Source: Chloroflexota bacterium
GTDB taxonomy: Bacteria; Chloroflexota; Dehalococcoidia; DSTF01; RBG-16-68-14
DNA length: 10,296 nt
Reading direction: 5' to 3'
Assembly (NCBI GenBank): GCA_022561355.1
Contig: JADFRJ010000069.1
Location: forward strand, 1-10,296
Part shown: piece by piece, positions 1-5,635 of the stretch
Layout of the letters: each line of letters opens with the position of its first letter
Position numbering within the stretch: position 1 is the first letter of the stretch
Notes under the pieces: generated by a model
What the model was told of the DNA's origin: nothing
What the model saw: the letters and a program-made list of their open reading frames with translations, nothing else
Database searches by the model: none
Translations under genes and position numbers: made by a program

Positions 1-1107
1 ATCTTCGATGACAGGCAGCTCGGGCGCATAGCCGAACGTGACGCCGTTTAGGTCGATCTGGCCTTTTACGGGGAGGGAGAGCGGCGCTGGCGACTGCGCT
101 TCCTTCACTTCGGGCTCGATTTCGAGGAGGCCGAAGATCTTCTTCAGGGCGGCGAAGCCGCTCTGAATCATGTCGTAGACCTGCGAGAGCTGTTGGATTG
201 GCTGGAAGATGAAGTTTAGGTAGAAGACGAACGCCGCGATGGTTCCAACGCTTACGTCTATGCCGAACACGCCGCCGGCTCCGAAGTAGAGGATGATGGC
301 GATGCCCGCACCACCCAGCCACTCGATGAACGGGATGTACATCGACGAGATCCGAACGGTTCTCAGGTTTGCCTCGTAGTTGCGCTCGTTAATGCGGTCG
401 AACTGGTCCTCGTTGTGGCGCTCCCTTGCGAACGCCTGCACGACGCGCATCCCAGAGAAGTTCTCTTGCATGTGAATCATCACGTCCGCGATGCGGTCGC
501 GAACAGCATCGTAGGCGCGCTCTGAGTAGACCCGGAAGATCAGCGTGGCTATCACGAGCGGTGGCAAAATGATCATGCTGATCAGCGTGAGCTGCCAGCT
601 GAGGAAGAACAGGAGGATGATTGCGCCAATCAGCAGGAACAGCGCTTGCACAATCATCAGAAATCCGGAGTTGAGCACGTCCGAGAGGGCGTTCATGTCC
701 GCCGTCATTCGCGCAACGAGGCGTCCGGAGTTCTCTTTGTCAAAGAACGACATGGACAACCGCTGGTAGTGGGAAAAGAGGCGCATGCGCAGGTCGCGCA
801 AGACCTGCTGCCCTATCCACGTGACTACGTACGTGCTGATCGCCTGAACGACGTAGATGATGATCCCTAGGATGAAGAACCAGATGGACGCCTCAACGAT
901 CGCGCTTCCGTCTCCATTGATGATTCCATCATCGATCGCTCGTTGGATGACGATGGGCCGCCCCAGGTTGGCGAGCGCGAAGACGCAGATAGAGACAATC
1001 GCAATGCCGCTGATGAGCCAGAGCGGCTTCAGCAGCATTAAAAGAGGCCTGATCACGTGTGTCGATTCGATTTCCGGACCTGTCCCATTGTCGCGTTGAC
1101 CCGTCAT
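1..1107 (-). CDS. ABC exporter half-transporter, permease plus start of ATPase domain (partial, 3' end beyond window)
   Basis: This is the second half of a probable heterodimeric ABC exporter for drugs, lipids or peptides, acting in the cytoplasmic membrane. The frame is open from the ATG at 1107 to base 1, giving 369 residues with no stop, so the C-terminus is missing. Six hydrophobic segments lie at about residues 29-50, 71-90, 147-168, 171-190, 255-275 and 286-304, the layout of type IV ABC exporters. Coupling-helix-like text SMSFFDKENSGRLVARMTAD occurs near 118-137. The nucleotide-binding domain starts near residue 350, with A-loop Tyr359 in VTFGYAP. Walker A and all later motifs lie outside the window, so its ATP site cannot be judged. 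The start was chosen because GGAGG sits 7 bases upstream. An in-frame ATG at 1128 overlaps the upstream stop and is a weaker alternative. The 20-base gap to the upstream exporter gene implies one operon. Substrate unknown. Confidence 0.93.
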   Translation of the reverse strand, partial: MTGQRDNGTGPEIESTHVIRPLLMLLKPLWLISGIAIVSICVFALANLGRPIVIQRAIDDGIINGDGSAIVEASIWFFILGIIIYVVQAISTYVVTWIGQQVLRDLRMRLFSHYQRLSMSFFDKENSGRLVARMTADMNALSDVLNSGFLMIVQALFLLIGAIILLFFLSWQLTLISMIILPPLVIATLIFRVYSERAYDAVRDRIADVMIHMQENFSGMRVVQAFARERHNEDQFDRINERNYEANLRTVRISSMYIPFIEWLGGAGIAIILYFGAGGVFGIDVSVGTIAAFVFYLNFIFQPIQQLSQVYDMIQSGFAALKKIFGLLEIEPEVKEAQSPAPLSLPVKGQIDLNGVTFGYAPELPVIED

Positions 1108-1127
1108 CGCGCCGCCTCCACGCCACA

Positions 1128-2882
1128 TCATGTTGGCACCTCCACCTGGCCAAGGACTTCCTGGTAGCGTGTACTGCTCGATAGCAGATCTGCGTGCGAT
1201 CCTATATCGACGACGCGGCCCTGGTCGATGAGAACGACCTGATCCGCGAGCGCGATCGTCGATACGCGGTGCGAAATGATGACCGTTGTGCGCCCCTCCA
1301 TCACGATGCGTAGGGCGTTGCGAATTTCCTCCTCCATGCGCGCATCAACACTGGAGGTTGCGTCGTCGAGGATCAGGACCCGCGTCTGCTTGATCATGGC
1401 GCGTGCGATCGCGATGCGTTGGCGCTGGCCGCCTGAGAGCGAGTAGCCCTGTTCGCCAATGACAGTATCGTAGCCCTCAGGGATGCGTTCGATGAACTCA
1501 GCCGCGTGGGCGAGCTGCGCCGCCTTCATGACTTCTTCTTCAGTTGCATCAAGGTTGCCGTAGGCGATGTTGTTACGGATGGTGTCTGAGAACAGAAACG
1601 TGTCTTCAAAAACGAGCCCGACGTTCGAACGCAGCTCTTGAAGTTTGAGATCGCGGACATCGACGCCGTCGATCTTGATCGAGCCCTCTTCGATGTCGTA
1701 GAAGCGCGGGAGGAGCTGCGCGACCGTCGATTTGCCGGAGGCTGTCGCGCCTACGAGCGCGACCGATGTTCCGGCGGGCACCTTGAGCGAGAAGTCGCGC
1801 AGGACAGGCTGGCCGGGTATGTACGAGAAGCGCACGTGATCGAACTCAATCTCGCCGGTTCCGTCTGGCATCGACTTGGCGTGCGGCCGCTGGCGCACGG
1901 TCGGCTGCTCCTTGAGGATGTTCCATATTCGGGCGGCCGACGTGAGGGCGCGCTGCCCGGACGCGATCATCTCGCCAAGTCCCTGCACAGGCCAAATCAG
2001 CATGGTCAGGAGCTGGAAGAAGGCTACGAAGTCGCCAGCGCTAATCTGGCCCTCCAACGCCAGCCAACCGCCGTATGCCAGGATGCCGAGCTGTCCTATG
2101 GTGGGCAGGAGGAAGAAGAGCGGCCCGTAGATCGTCCGCAGGCGCGCCACTTCCATGTTGTCGTCGTAGATCTGGTCTGCGACCTTCCGCGCCTTGGCGA
2201 TCTCGTGCTCCTCGCGACCGAATGAGCGGACGAGCCGCCCGCCGGCGATGTTCTCTTCTACAACGCTCGTCAGTTCACCAAGGCCCTGCTGGACGCGTGC
2301 GGTGGCAGGGAACAGTTTGTTAAAGAAGCGGACGGTGATGAGCGTCACCATCGGATACACGATCAGGCCGAGCAGCGCGAGCCACAGGTGAATGAAGGCC
2401 AACACAGCGAAGGCGCCAACAGCCATCAGCAGGAAGGCGAAGTTGATCGGGATCATCACGGTGAGCATCTGCACTTCATGCACATCCGTGCTGGCGCGAG
2501 ACATGAGCTGGCCTGTCGCCGTCCTGTCATAGAAGTCGAACGAGAGGCGGCTAATGCTGCCGTAGAACTGCATGCGGATGTCCGCCTCTACTCGGTGTGA
2601 CGTGCGCATGGCGAAGTAGCGGCGCATGGCGGCGCCACCACCCTGCAAGGCGGCCAGGCCGAGCATCCCGATCGCGAACCAGAGGAGCAGATCGAAATCG
2701 ACCCCGCCCGGCAGATCGATCGCATTGTCGATCGTGGCGCCAATGACGACGGGGATTGCCAACCGCGCGATCGTCCAAAGGAGGGCGGCGAAGAGCGCCA
2801 GCGACAGGGAAACCCACTGTCTCCTAAGCTCGGTTACTAGCAGGCGCGTACCTGCTTTGAGGTCTAGTTGTTCCTCATTCAT
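1128..2882 (-). CDS. ABC exporter half-transporter with degenerate ATP site (permease-ATPase fusion)
   Basis: This is a full-length ABC exporter half (584 residues from the ATG at 2882), first gene of the pair and probably the partner of the gene at 1-1107. Membrane segments lie at about 22-47, 64-84, 142-163, 168-187, 251-275 and 281-303. The ATPase domain has A-loop Tyr364, Walker A GATASGKST at 378-386, signature LSGGQ at 482-486, Walker B VLILD at 502-506 and H-loop His538. The residue after Walker B is Asp507 instead of the catalytic Glu, and the Q-loop residue is Glu426 (VFEDTFLF) instead of Gln. In known heterodimeric exporters (TM287/288, BmrCD and LmrCD types) such a half forms the non-hydrolysing site while the partner hydrolyses ATP. 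A TTG start at 2909 would add nine residues. The ATG is preferred because the encoded N-terminus looks typical, but it has no clear Shine-Dalgarno. Substrate unknown. Confidence 0.95.
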   Translation of the reverse strand: MNEEQLDLKAGTRLLVTELRRQWVSLSLALFAALLWTIARLAIPVVIGATIDNAIDLPGGVDFDLLLWFAIGMLGLAALQGGGAAMRRYFAMRTSHRVEADIRMQFYGSISRLSFDFYDRTATGQLMSRASTDVHEVQMLTVMIPINFAFLLMAVGAFAVLAFIHLWLALLGLIVYPMVTLITVRFFNKLFPATARVQQGLGELTSVVEENIAGGRLVRSFGREEHEIAKARKVADQIYDDNMEVARLRTIYGPLFFLLPTIGQLGILAYGGWLALEGQISAGDFVAFFQLLTMLIWPVQGLGEMIASGQRALTSAARIWNILKEQPTVRQRPHAKSMPDGTGEIEFDHVRFSYIPGQPVLRDFSLKVPAGTSVALVGATASGKSTVAQLLPRFYDIEEGSIKIDGVDVRDLKLQELRSNVGLVFEDTFLFSDTIRNNIAYGNLDATEEEVMKAAQLAHAAEFIERIPEGYDTVIGEQGYSLSGGQRQRIAIARAMIKQTRVLILDDATSSVDARMEEEIRNALRIVMEGRTTVIISHRVSTIALADQVVLIDQGRVVDIGSHADLLSSSTRYQEVLGQVEVPT

Positions 2883-2915
2883 GACATAAAAATGTTGGGC
2901 CGGAGGCAATGACCT

Positions 2916-2921
2916 AGTGTA
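2916..2921 (-). promoter_or_regulatory. Possible -10 element for the ABC exporter operon
   Basis: On the minus strand the hexamer TACACT (2921 to 2916) resembles a sigma-70-type -10 box. It would start a transcript near 2909, about 27 bases before the ATG at 2882. The hexamer 17 bases upstream (TTCCGG) matches the -35 consensus poorly. No Shine-Dalgarno precedes the ATG. This is a weak motif call only. Confidence 0.22.
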
Positions 2922-2994
2922 GCGAGTAGCCGCACGAGCCGGAAGGGCAGTTGTGTGGCGCGGTTCACGTGTGGGTGTGCTGTTCCCGTGCGCG

Positions 2995-3003
2995 TGCTAT
3001 GCT
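2995..3003 (+). promoter_or_regulatory. Possible extended -10 promoter for the RRM gene
   Basis: TGCTATGCT has the TGn extension plus a TAnnnT core of an extended -10 promoter. No good -35 lies 16-18 bases upstream, which is tolerated by extended -10 promoters. Transcription would begin near 3010 and give a leader of about 85 bases before the ATG at 3096, including the inverted repeat at 3025-3077. Motif match only. Confidence 0.3.
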
Positions 3004-3024
3004 GCATGTAAGGCGAACGTGAGC

Positions 3025-3077
3025 CGATGGCCACCTCGCATTGCTGGCCGCCCGAACGAGGTGGACCAGGCCCATCG
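3025..3077 (+). promoter_or_regulatory. Long bulged hairpin in the leader of the RRM gene
   Basis: Two nested perfect inverted repeats form one structure. An outer 6-bp stem pairs CGATGG (3025-3030) with CCATCG (3072-3077). A contiguous inner 8-bp stem pairs CCACCTCG (3031-3038) with CGAGGTGG (3057-3064). The loop is 18 bases (3039-3056) and a 7-base bulge (3065-3071) interrupts the 3' side. CTGG in the loop (3044-3047) could also pair with CCAG in the bulge (3066-3069). The structure ends seven bases before the Shine-Dalgarno AAGGA (3084-3088), so it is placed to influence translation of the downstream RNA-binding protein. The fold is read from base pairing by eye. Function is inferred. Confidence 0.45.
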
Positions 3078-3095
3078 AGACACAAGGATGTTGTC

Positions 3096-3350
3096 ATGGC
3101 TACCCTCTTCGTTGGAAACCTATCCCCGGATGTGAATGAGGGTGACTTGCGCCACGTATTCGAGGAGTACGGCAGAGTGACCTCTGTCCGGCACGTGACA
3201 CGCAAGCGCTTGGCCTACATCGAGCTTGACGAGAAGGCGGCTGAATCGGCTGTGGCCGGCCTTACGGGTACGCAACTCAAGGGGCGCACGCTTGATGTCG
3301 TCATTGACCGCGCTGGCGGGGGAAAGCCGCGGAAGCGCCGCCGACGCTAG
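3096..3350 (+). CDS. Small RRM-domain RNA-binding protein
   Basis: An 84-residue single-RRM protein, the size class of bacterial and cyanobacterial Rbp proteins, expected to bind single-stranded RNA in the cytoplasm. RNP2 is intact as LFVGNL at residues 4-9 with aromatic Phe5. The helix LRHVFEEYGRV follows at 18-28. RNP1 (residues 37-44, KRLAYIEL) is degenerate: it lacks the usual Gly-Phe pair at its second and third positions and keeps only Tyr41. The beta2-beta3 loop is also shorter than usual. The second half of the fold (AAESAVAGLTGTQLKGRTLDVVID, given here as positions 48-71) is canonical. The C-terminus is a basic tail (KPRKRRRR). The start at 3096 is chosen because AAGGA lies seven bases upstream and RNP2 begins at residue 4. 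An in-frame upstream ATG at 3027 would add 23 residues translated from the leader hairpin. The gene stands alone. Confidence 0.93.
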   Translation: MATLFVGNLSPDVNEGDLRHVFEEYGRVTSVRHVTRKRLAYIELDEKAAESAVAGLTGTQLKGRTLDVVIDRAGGGKPRKRRRR

Positions 3351-3354
3351 CGAG

Positions 3355-3373
3355 CTACTACAGCCCGTAGTAG
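3355..3373. terminator. Small hairpin just after the RRM stop codon
   Basis: CTACTAC (3355-3361) and GTAGTAG (3367-3373) form a perfect 7-bp stem with a 5-base loop, beginning four bases after the RRM stop codon. No T-run follows on the plus strand, so intrinsic termination is uncertain. It could be a transcript-end stabiliser. Confidence 0.35.
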
Positions 3374-3417
3374 GCCATCAGACAAGCCCCCTCCACAAAG
3401 AGGTCTCAAGAGTCGTT

Positions 3418-3461
3418 GCCGCTGTTGGCGGTGTCCTATGCGGCGCGCCGCCCACAGCCGC
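3418..3461. terminator. GC-rich hairpin in the convergent gap, possible terminator for the signal peptidase gene
   Basis: The arms 3418-3431 (GCCGCTGTTGGCGG) and 3448-3461 (CCGCCCACAGCCGC) pair at 12 of 14 positions around a 16-base loop. The structure lies 10 bases past the stop of the minus-strand signal peptidase gene and between two convergent genes, as expected for a bidirectional terminator. There is no clear U-tract on either strand. It overlaps the palindrome GCGGCGCGCCGC at 3440-3451, which offers a competing fold. Confidence 0.33.
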
Positions 3462-3471
3462 TATCTGCTGG

Positions 3472-4380
3472 TTAGGCCGCGCGTGCGTAAGGCACGCCGA
3501 GTTCGGCGCAGGTTTCGGCGAGGCGCTGGCTCGTCGCTGCGAGGCTCGTCTCACGCTGCAACGCGGCGAGGATCTGGAGCGTGGTCATGCCAGAGATGGG
3601 CGGATGCTGCGCGCACTGGCGAATGCGGCGATACCCGCCGCTGTGCCGGAGCACGAACCTGCGTAGCGCCCAACTGTTGAGCTGGTCCGCGAGGCGCCCG
3701 GCATCAGGGATGGCGCCAGGCGCTGTCGGCCCCGCCGGGGTGTCGGCGGCTCTGCGCGCGGGCCGGATGGCGTGCCGGACGTCGCCGGCGAGTGCGGCCG
3801 CCAACAACAGGAACGGGAGGCCAACGAGCAGGAGGCGGCCCGGCCACGACTCGGCGAAGCTGAGGAGGTAGCCAGCGTAGGGAACCCTGTAGACAACCTT
3901 TTCGCCTGAGCCCGAAAAGATGACGGGTTGGACGTCGGGGGCGCTGCTCTGGTCACCCTGAGTGATAAACGCGAGCTGGCCGTCCACTGTCACGACATCG
4001 ACGATGCGGTGGAGCACCGGCCGGCCACCTTGGACGTCGCGGCGGACGATGACGTCGCCGATCTCGAGGCTGCGCGGGCTGGAGGGCTTGGTGACCGCCG
4101 CATCACCGACGCTGAGCGTGGGCTCCATGGAGCCACCATCGATCGCGTAGGTGTGATAGCCGGCCAGGCTGGGCACAGTCGCGGCAGCGACCAGGGCGAG
4201 CGCCGCAAGCAGGACGCCAAAGGTAGCGAAGAAGAAGGCCCGCGCCAGGCTTCTGAGCGGCGCTGACCGTACGAGGGGATTGAGCGCCCTCGTCCGGTCA
4301 GGCGCGGGAAGTCCGGTGTCTGCTCTGGCCGCCCGCTCTTGCCTAATCGCGTCGAGCGTGCGGCCGTGCGTGTCGTTCAA
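3472..4380 (-). CDS. Signal peptidase I, Ser/His (SipW/ER-like) type, with long C-terminal tail
   Basis: A membrane-bound S26-family protease of 302 residues that would cleave signal peptides on the outer face of the cytoplasmic membrane. A hydrophilic N-terminus precedes a transmembrane segment at about 48-72. The catalytic serine is Ser84 in DGGSMEPTL. The second box has His124 in VLHRIVDV, where classical bacterial enzymes have Lys, which places it in the SipW/archaeal/ER-like branch. Box D/E text ITQGDQSSAPD (139-149) follows, with conserved Asp143 and Asp149. A second membrane segment lies at about 183-199. The remaining ~100 residues are an Ala/Pro-rich linker and a basic, helical-looking tail I do not recognise. 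SipW enzymes are usually shorter. The start is TTG at 4380, with AGGGA six bases upstream. No obvious dedicated substrate is adjacent. Confidence 0.88.
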   Translation of the reverse strand: MNDTHGRTLDAIRQERAARADTGLPAPDRTRALNPLVRSAPLRSLARAFFFATFGVLLAALALVAAATVPSLAGYHTYAIDGGSMEPTLSVGDAAVTKPSSPRSLEIGDVIVRRDVQGGRPVLHRIVDVVTVDGQLAFITQGDQSSAPDVQPVIFSGSGEKVVYRVPYAGYLLSFAESWPGRLLLVGLPFLLLAAALAGDVRHAIRPARRAADTPAGPTAPGAIPDAGRLADQLNSWALRRFVLRHSGGYRRIRQCAQHPPISGMTTLQILAALQRETSLAATSQRLAETCAELGVPYARAA

Positions 4381-4400
4381 CAGCTATCCCTGCCTTCGAG

Positions 4401-4431
4401 GGTATAGCGGCGCGCTTTCAGATGTAGTCAG
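4401..4431 (-). promoter_or_regulatory. Possible promoter for the signal peptidase gene
   Basis: On the minus strand CTGACT (4431-4426) and TATACC (4406-4401) each match four of six consensus bases of -35 and -10 boxes, but the spacer is 19 bases, longer than optimal. Transcription would start about 15 bases before the TTG start. The 141-base divergent gap (4381-4521) must hold promoters for both flanking genes. I see no convincing one for the plus-strand gene. Confidence 0.25.
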
Positions 4432-4510
4432 GAAAGTCCTCATATTACAGCGTAGGCAGGAGCAGATCGTGTAGGATGCGGTCGCCAGGTGGCGAAAATC
4501 GGACCAGCAC

Positions 4511-4517
4511 AGGAGGT
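4511..4517 (+). promoter_or_regulatory. Strong Shine-Dalgarno deciding the LLM gene start
   Basis: AGGAGGT is an almost complete anti-16S complement, with four bases (CGAG) between it and the ATG at 4522. It rules in favour of that start over the in-frame GTG at 4489. Confidence 0.8.
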
Positions 4518-4521
4518 CGAG

Positions 4522-5556
4522 ATGCGCATTTCTGTTTCGCTCGGTATGGGGCGCGAAGATTGGGATGGGGCGAGCACGTACATCGTCGAGGCGGAGCGCC
4601 TCGGCGTAGACGACGTGTGGTCCGCTGAGGCGTGGGGCTACGATGCGATCTCGCCGCTCGCCTACATGGCGGCGCAGACGTCAACGATCCGGCTGGGGAC
4701 GGGCATTGTGCAGTCCGGCACGCGTACGCCGGCGCTTTTGGCGATGACGGCGATGTCGATGGCGTCGCTCTCGCGGGACCGGTTCGTGCTGGGCCTGGGG
4801 GCGAGCGGCCCGCAGGTGGTGGAGGGATGGCACGGCATATCGTTCAAGCGGCAGATGACGCGCATGCGGGAGTTGATCGAGATCGTGCGGCTCGCGGAGG
4901 CGGGAGAGCGCGTGAGCTACTCCGGGAAGATCTACACGCTGCCGCTGCCCGGCGGAGAAGGGAAGGCGTTGCGTTCCAGCGCGCCCGCGCGCAAGCCCGT
5001 GCCGATCTACCTCGCGACGTTGAGCCCGAAGAGCCTGCAAATGACGGGCGAGCTGGCGGACGGCTGGCTGGGCACATCGTTCTTGCCGGAGCGGGCGGAC
5101 GTGTTCTTCGATGACATTAAGAAGGGCGCGGAGAAGGCGGGCCGTTCGATGAGCGAGATCGACCTGCAGGCGGGCGGGGCTGTGGTATTTGGGGACGACG
5201 TGGAGGAGATGATCCCGCCGCGGAAGGCCGGGCTAGCGTTCACGCTGGGCGCCATGGGGTCGCGCGAGCACAACTTTTACAACGCGGCGTTCCGCCGTGC
5301 GGGGTACGAGGATGTGGCGGCTGAGGTGCAGAACCTCTGGCTGGATGGGAAGCGCGAAGAGGCTCGCGAGCTGGTGCCCGACGAGCTTGTGTTGAAGACG
5401 AACCTGCTGGGGACGGACGACATGGTGAAAGATAGGATCCGCGCTTATCGCGATGCGGGCGTGACGACGCTACGCGTCGAACCGGCAGGGCGCGATCTCA
5501 AGGAGCGCCTCGACACGTTGGGGCGGCTAATCGATTGTGTGAAGGCTGTCGCCTGA
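4522..5556 (+). CDS. LLM-class (luciferase-like) oxidoreductase, probably F420-dependent
   Basis: A 344-residue cytoplasmic flavin- or F420-dependent oxidoreductase of the bacterial luciferase-like TIM-barrel superfamily. Recognisable landmarks are the first strand MRISVSLGMG (1-10), a long block ISPLAYMAAQTSTIRLGTGI (43-62), the run RDRFVLGLGASGPQVVEGWHG (given here as positions 85-105), PIYLATLSPKSLQMTGELAD (161-180) followed by GWLGTSF, and a C-terminal strand VTTLRVEPAG (314-323). This arrangement is typical of F420-dependent family members in Actinomycetota and Chloroflexota. The F420 preference is family knowledge, not seen directly. The ATG at 4522 is chosen because AGGAGGT (4511-4517) sits just upstream. 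A GTG at 4489 in frame would put the Shine-Dalgarno inside the gene. The gene is monocistronic in this window. Substrate unknown. Relatives act on alcohols, hydrocarbons, sugar phosphates or xenobiotics. Confidence 0.92.
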   Translation: MRISVSLGMGREDWDGASTYIVEAERLGVDDVWSAEAWGYDAISPLAYMAAQTSTIRLGTGIVQSGTRTPALLAMTAMSMASLSRDRFVLGLGASGPQVVEGWHGISFKRQMTRMRELIEIVRLAEAGERVSYSGKIYTLPLPGGEGKALRSSAPARKPVPIYLATLSPKSLQMTGELADGWLGTSFLPERADVFFDDIKKGAEKAGRSMSEIDLQAGGAVVFGDDVEEMIPPRKAGLAFTLGAMGSREHNFYNAAFRRAGYEDVAAEVQNLWLDGKREEARELVPDELVLKTNLLGTDDMVKDRIRAYRDAGVTTLRVEPAGRDLKERLDTLGRLIDCVKAVA

Positions 5557-5569
5557 ACCTGCGGTTCAG
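5553..5569. terminator. Small hairpin over the LLM stop codon
   Basis: CTGAACC (5553-5559), a 3-base loop, and GGTTCAG (5563-5569) form a perfect 7-bp hairpin whose 5' arm contains the TGA stop of the LLM gene (5554-5556). It lies directly beside the longer hairpin at 5576-5606. It has no T-run of its own. Confidence 0.35.
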
Positions 5570-5575
5570 CTTCGC

Positions 5576-5606
5576 CTGTCCACCTGACCGAAGGTCAGAT
5601 GGACAG
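5576..5606. terminator. Bidirectional terminator-like hairpin between convergent genes
   Basis: CTGTCCACCTGACC (5576-5589) and GGTCAGATGGACAG (5593-5606) pair at 13 of 14 positions around the tight loop GAA. The hairpin is centred in the 79-base gap between the LLM gene and the esterase gene, 19 bases after one stop and 29 bases after the other. On the plus strand only a short TTCT follows, so it may act with Rho or as a stabilising 3' end. Confidence 0.6.
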
Positions 5607-5635
5607 TTCTCCTGTGGCGAACTGCACGCTTAGTG

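Noticed and set aside
1638..2225. 195-residue open frame on the plus strand
   Set aside because: It lies opposite the ABC exporter membrane/ATPase junction and shows no domain or ribosome binding site.
2966..2971. CACGTG palindrome in the divergent exporter/RRM region as a regulator site
   Set aside because: Six bases without a second copy or flanking symmetry is not enough evidence.
3027..3095. N-terminal extension of the RRM protein from an ATG at 3027
   Set aside because: The extension is translated from the inverted-repeat leader, has no family similarity and lacks a Shine-Dalgarno, whereas AAGGA is correctly spaced before 3096.
3440..3451. Perfect 12-base palindrome GCGGCGCGCCGC as an operator
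   Set aside because: Short all-GC palindromes are common by chance in GC-rich DNA, and it lies downstream of both neighbouring genes, where an operator is unlikely.
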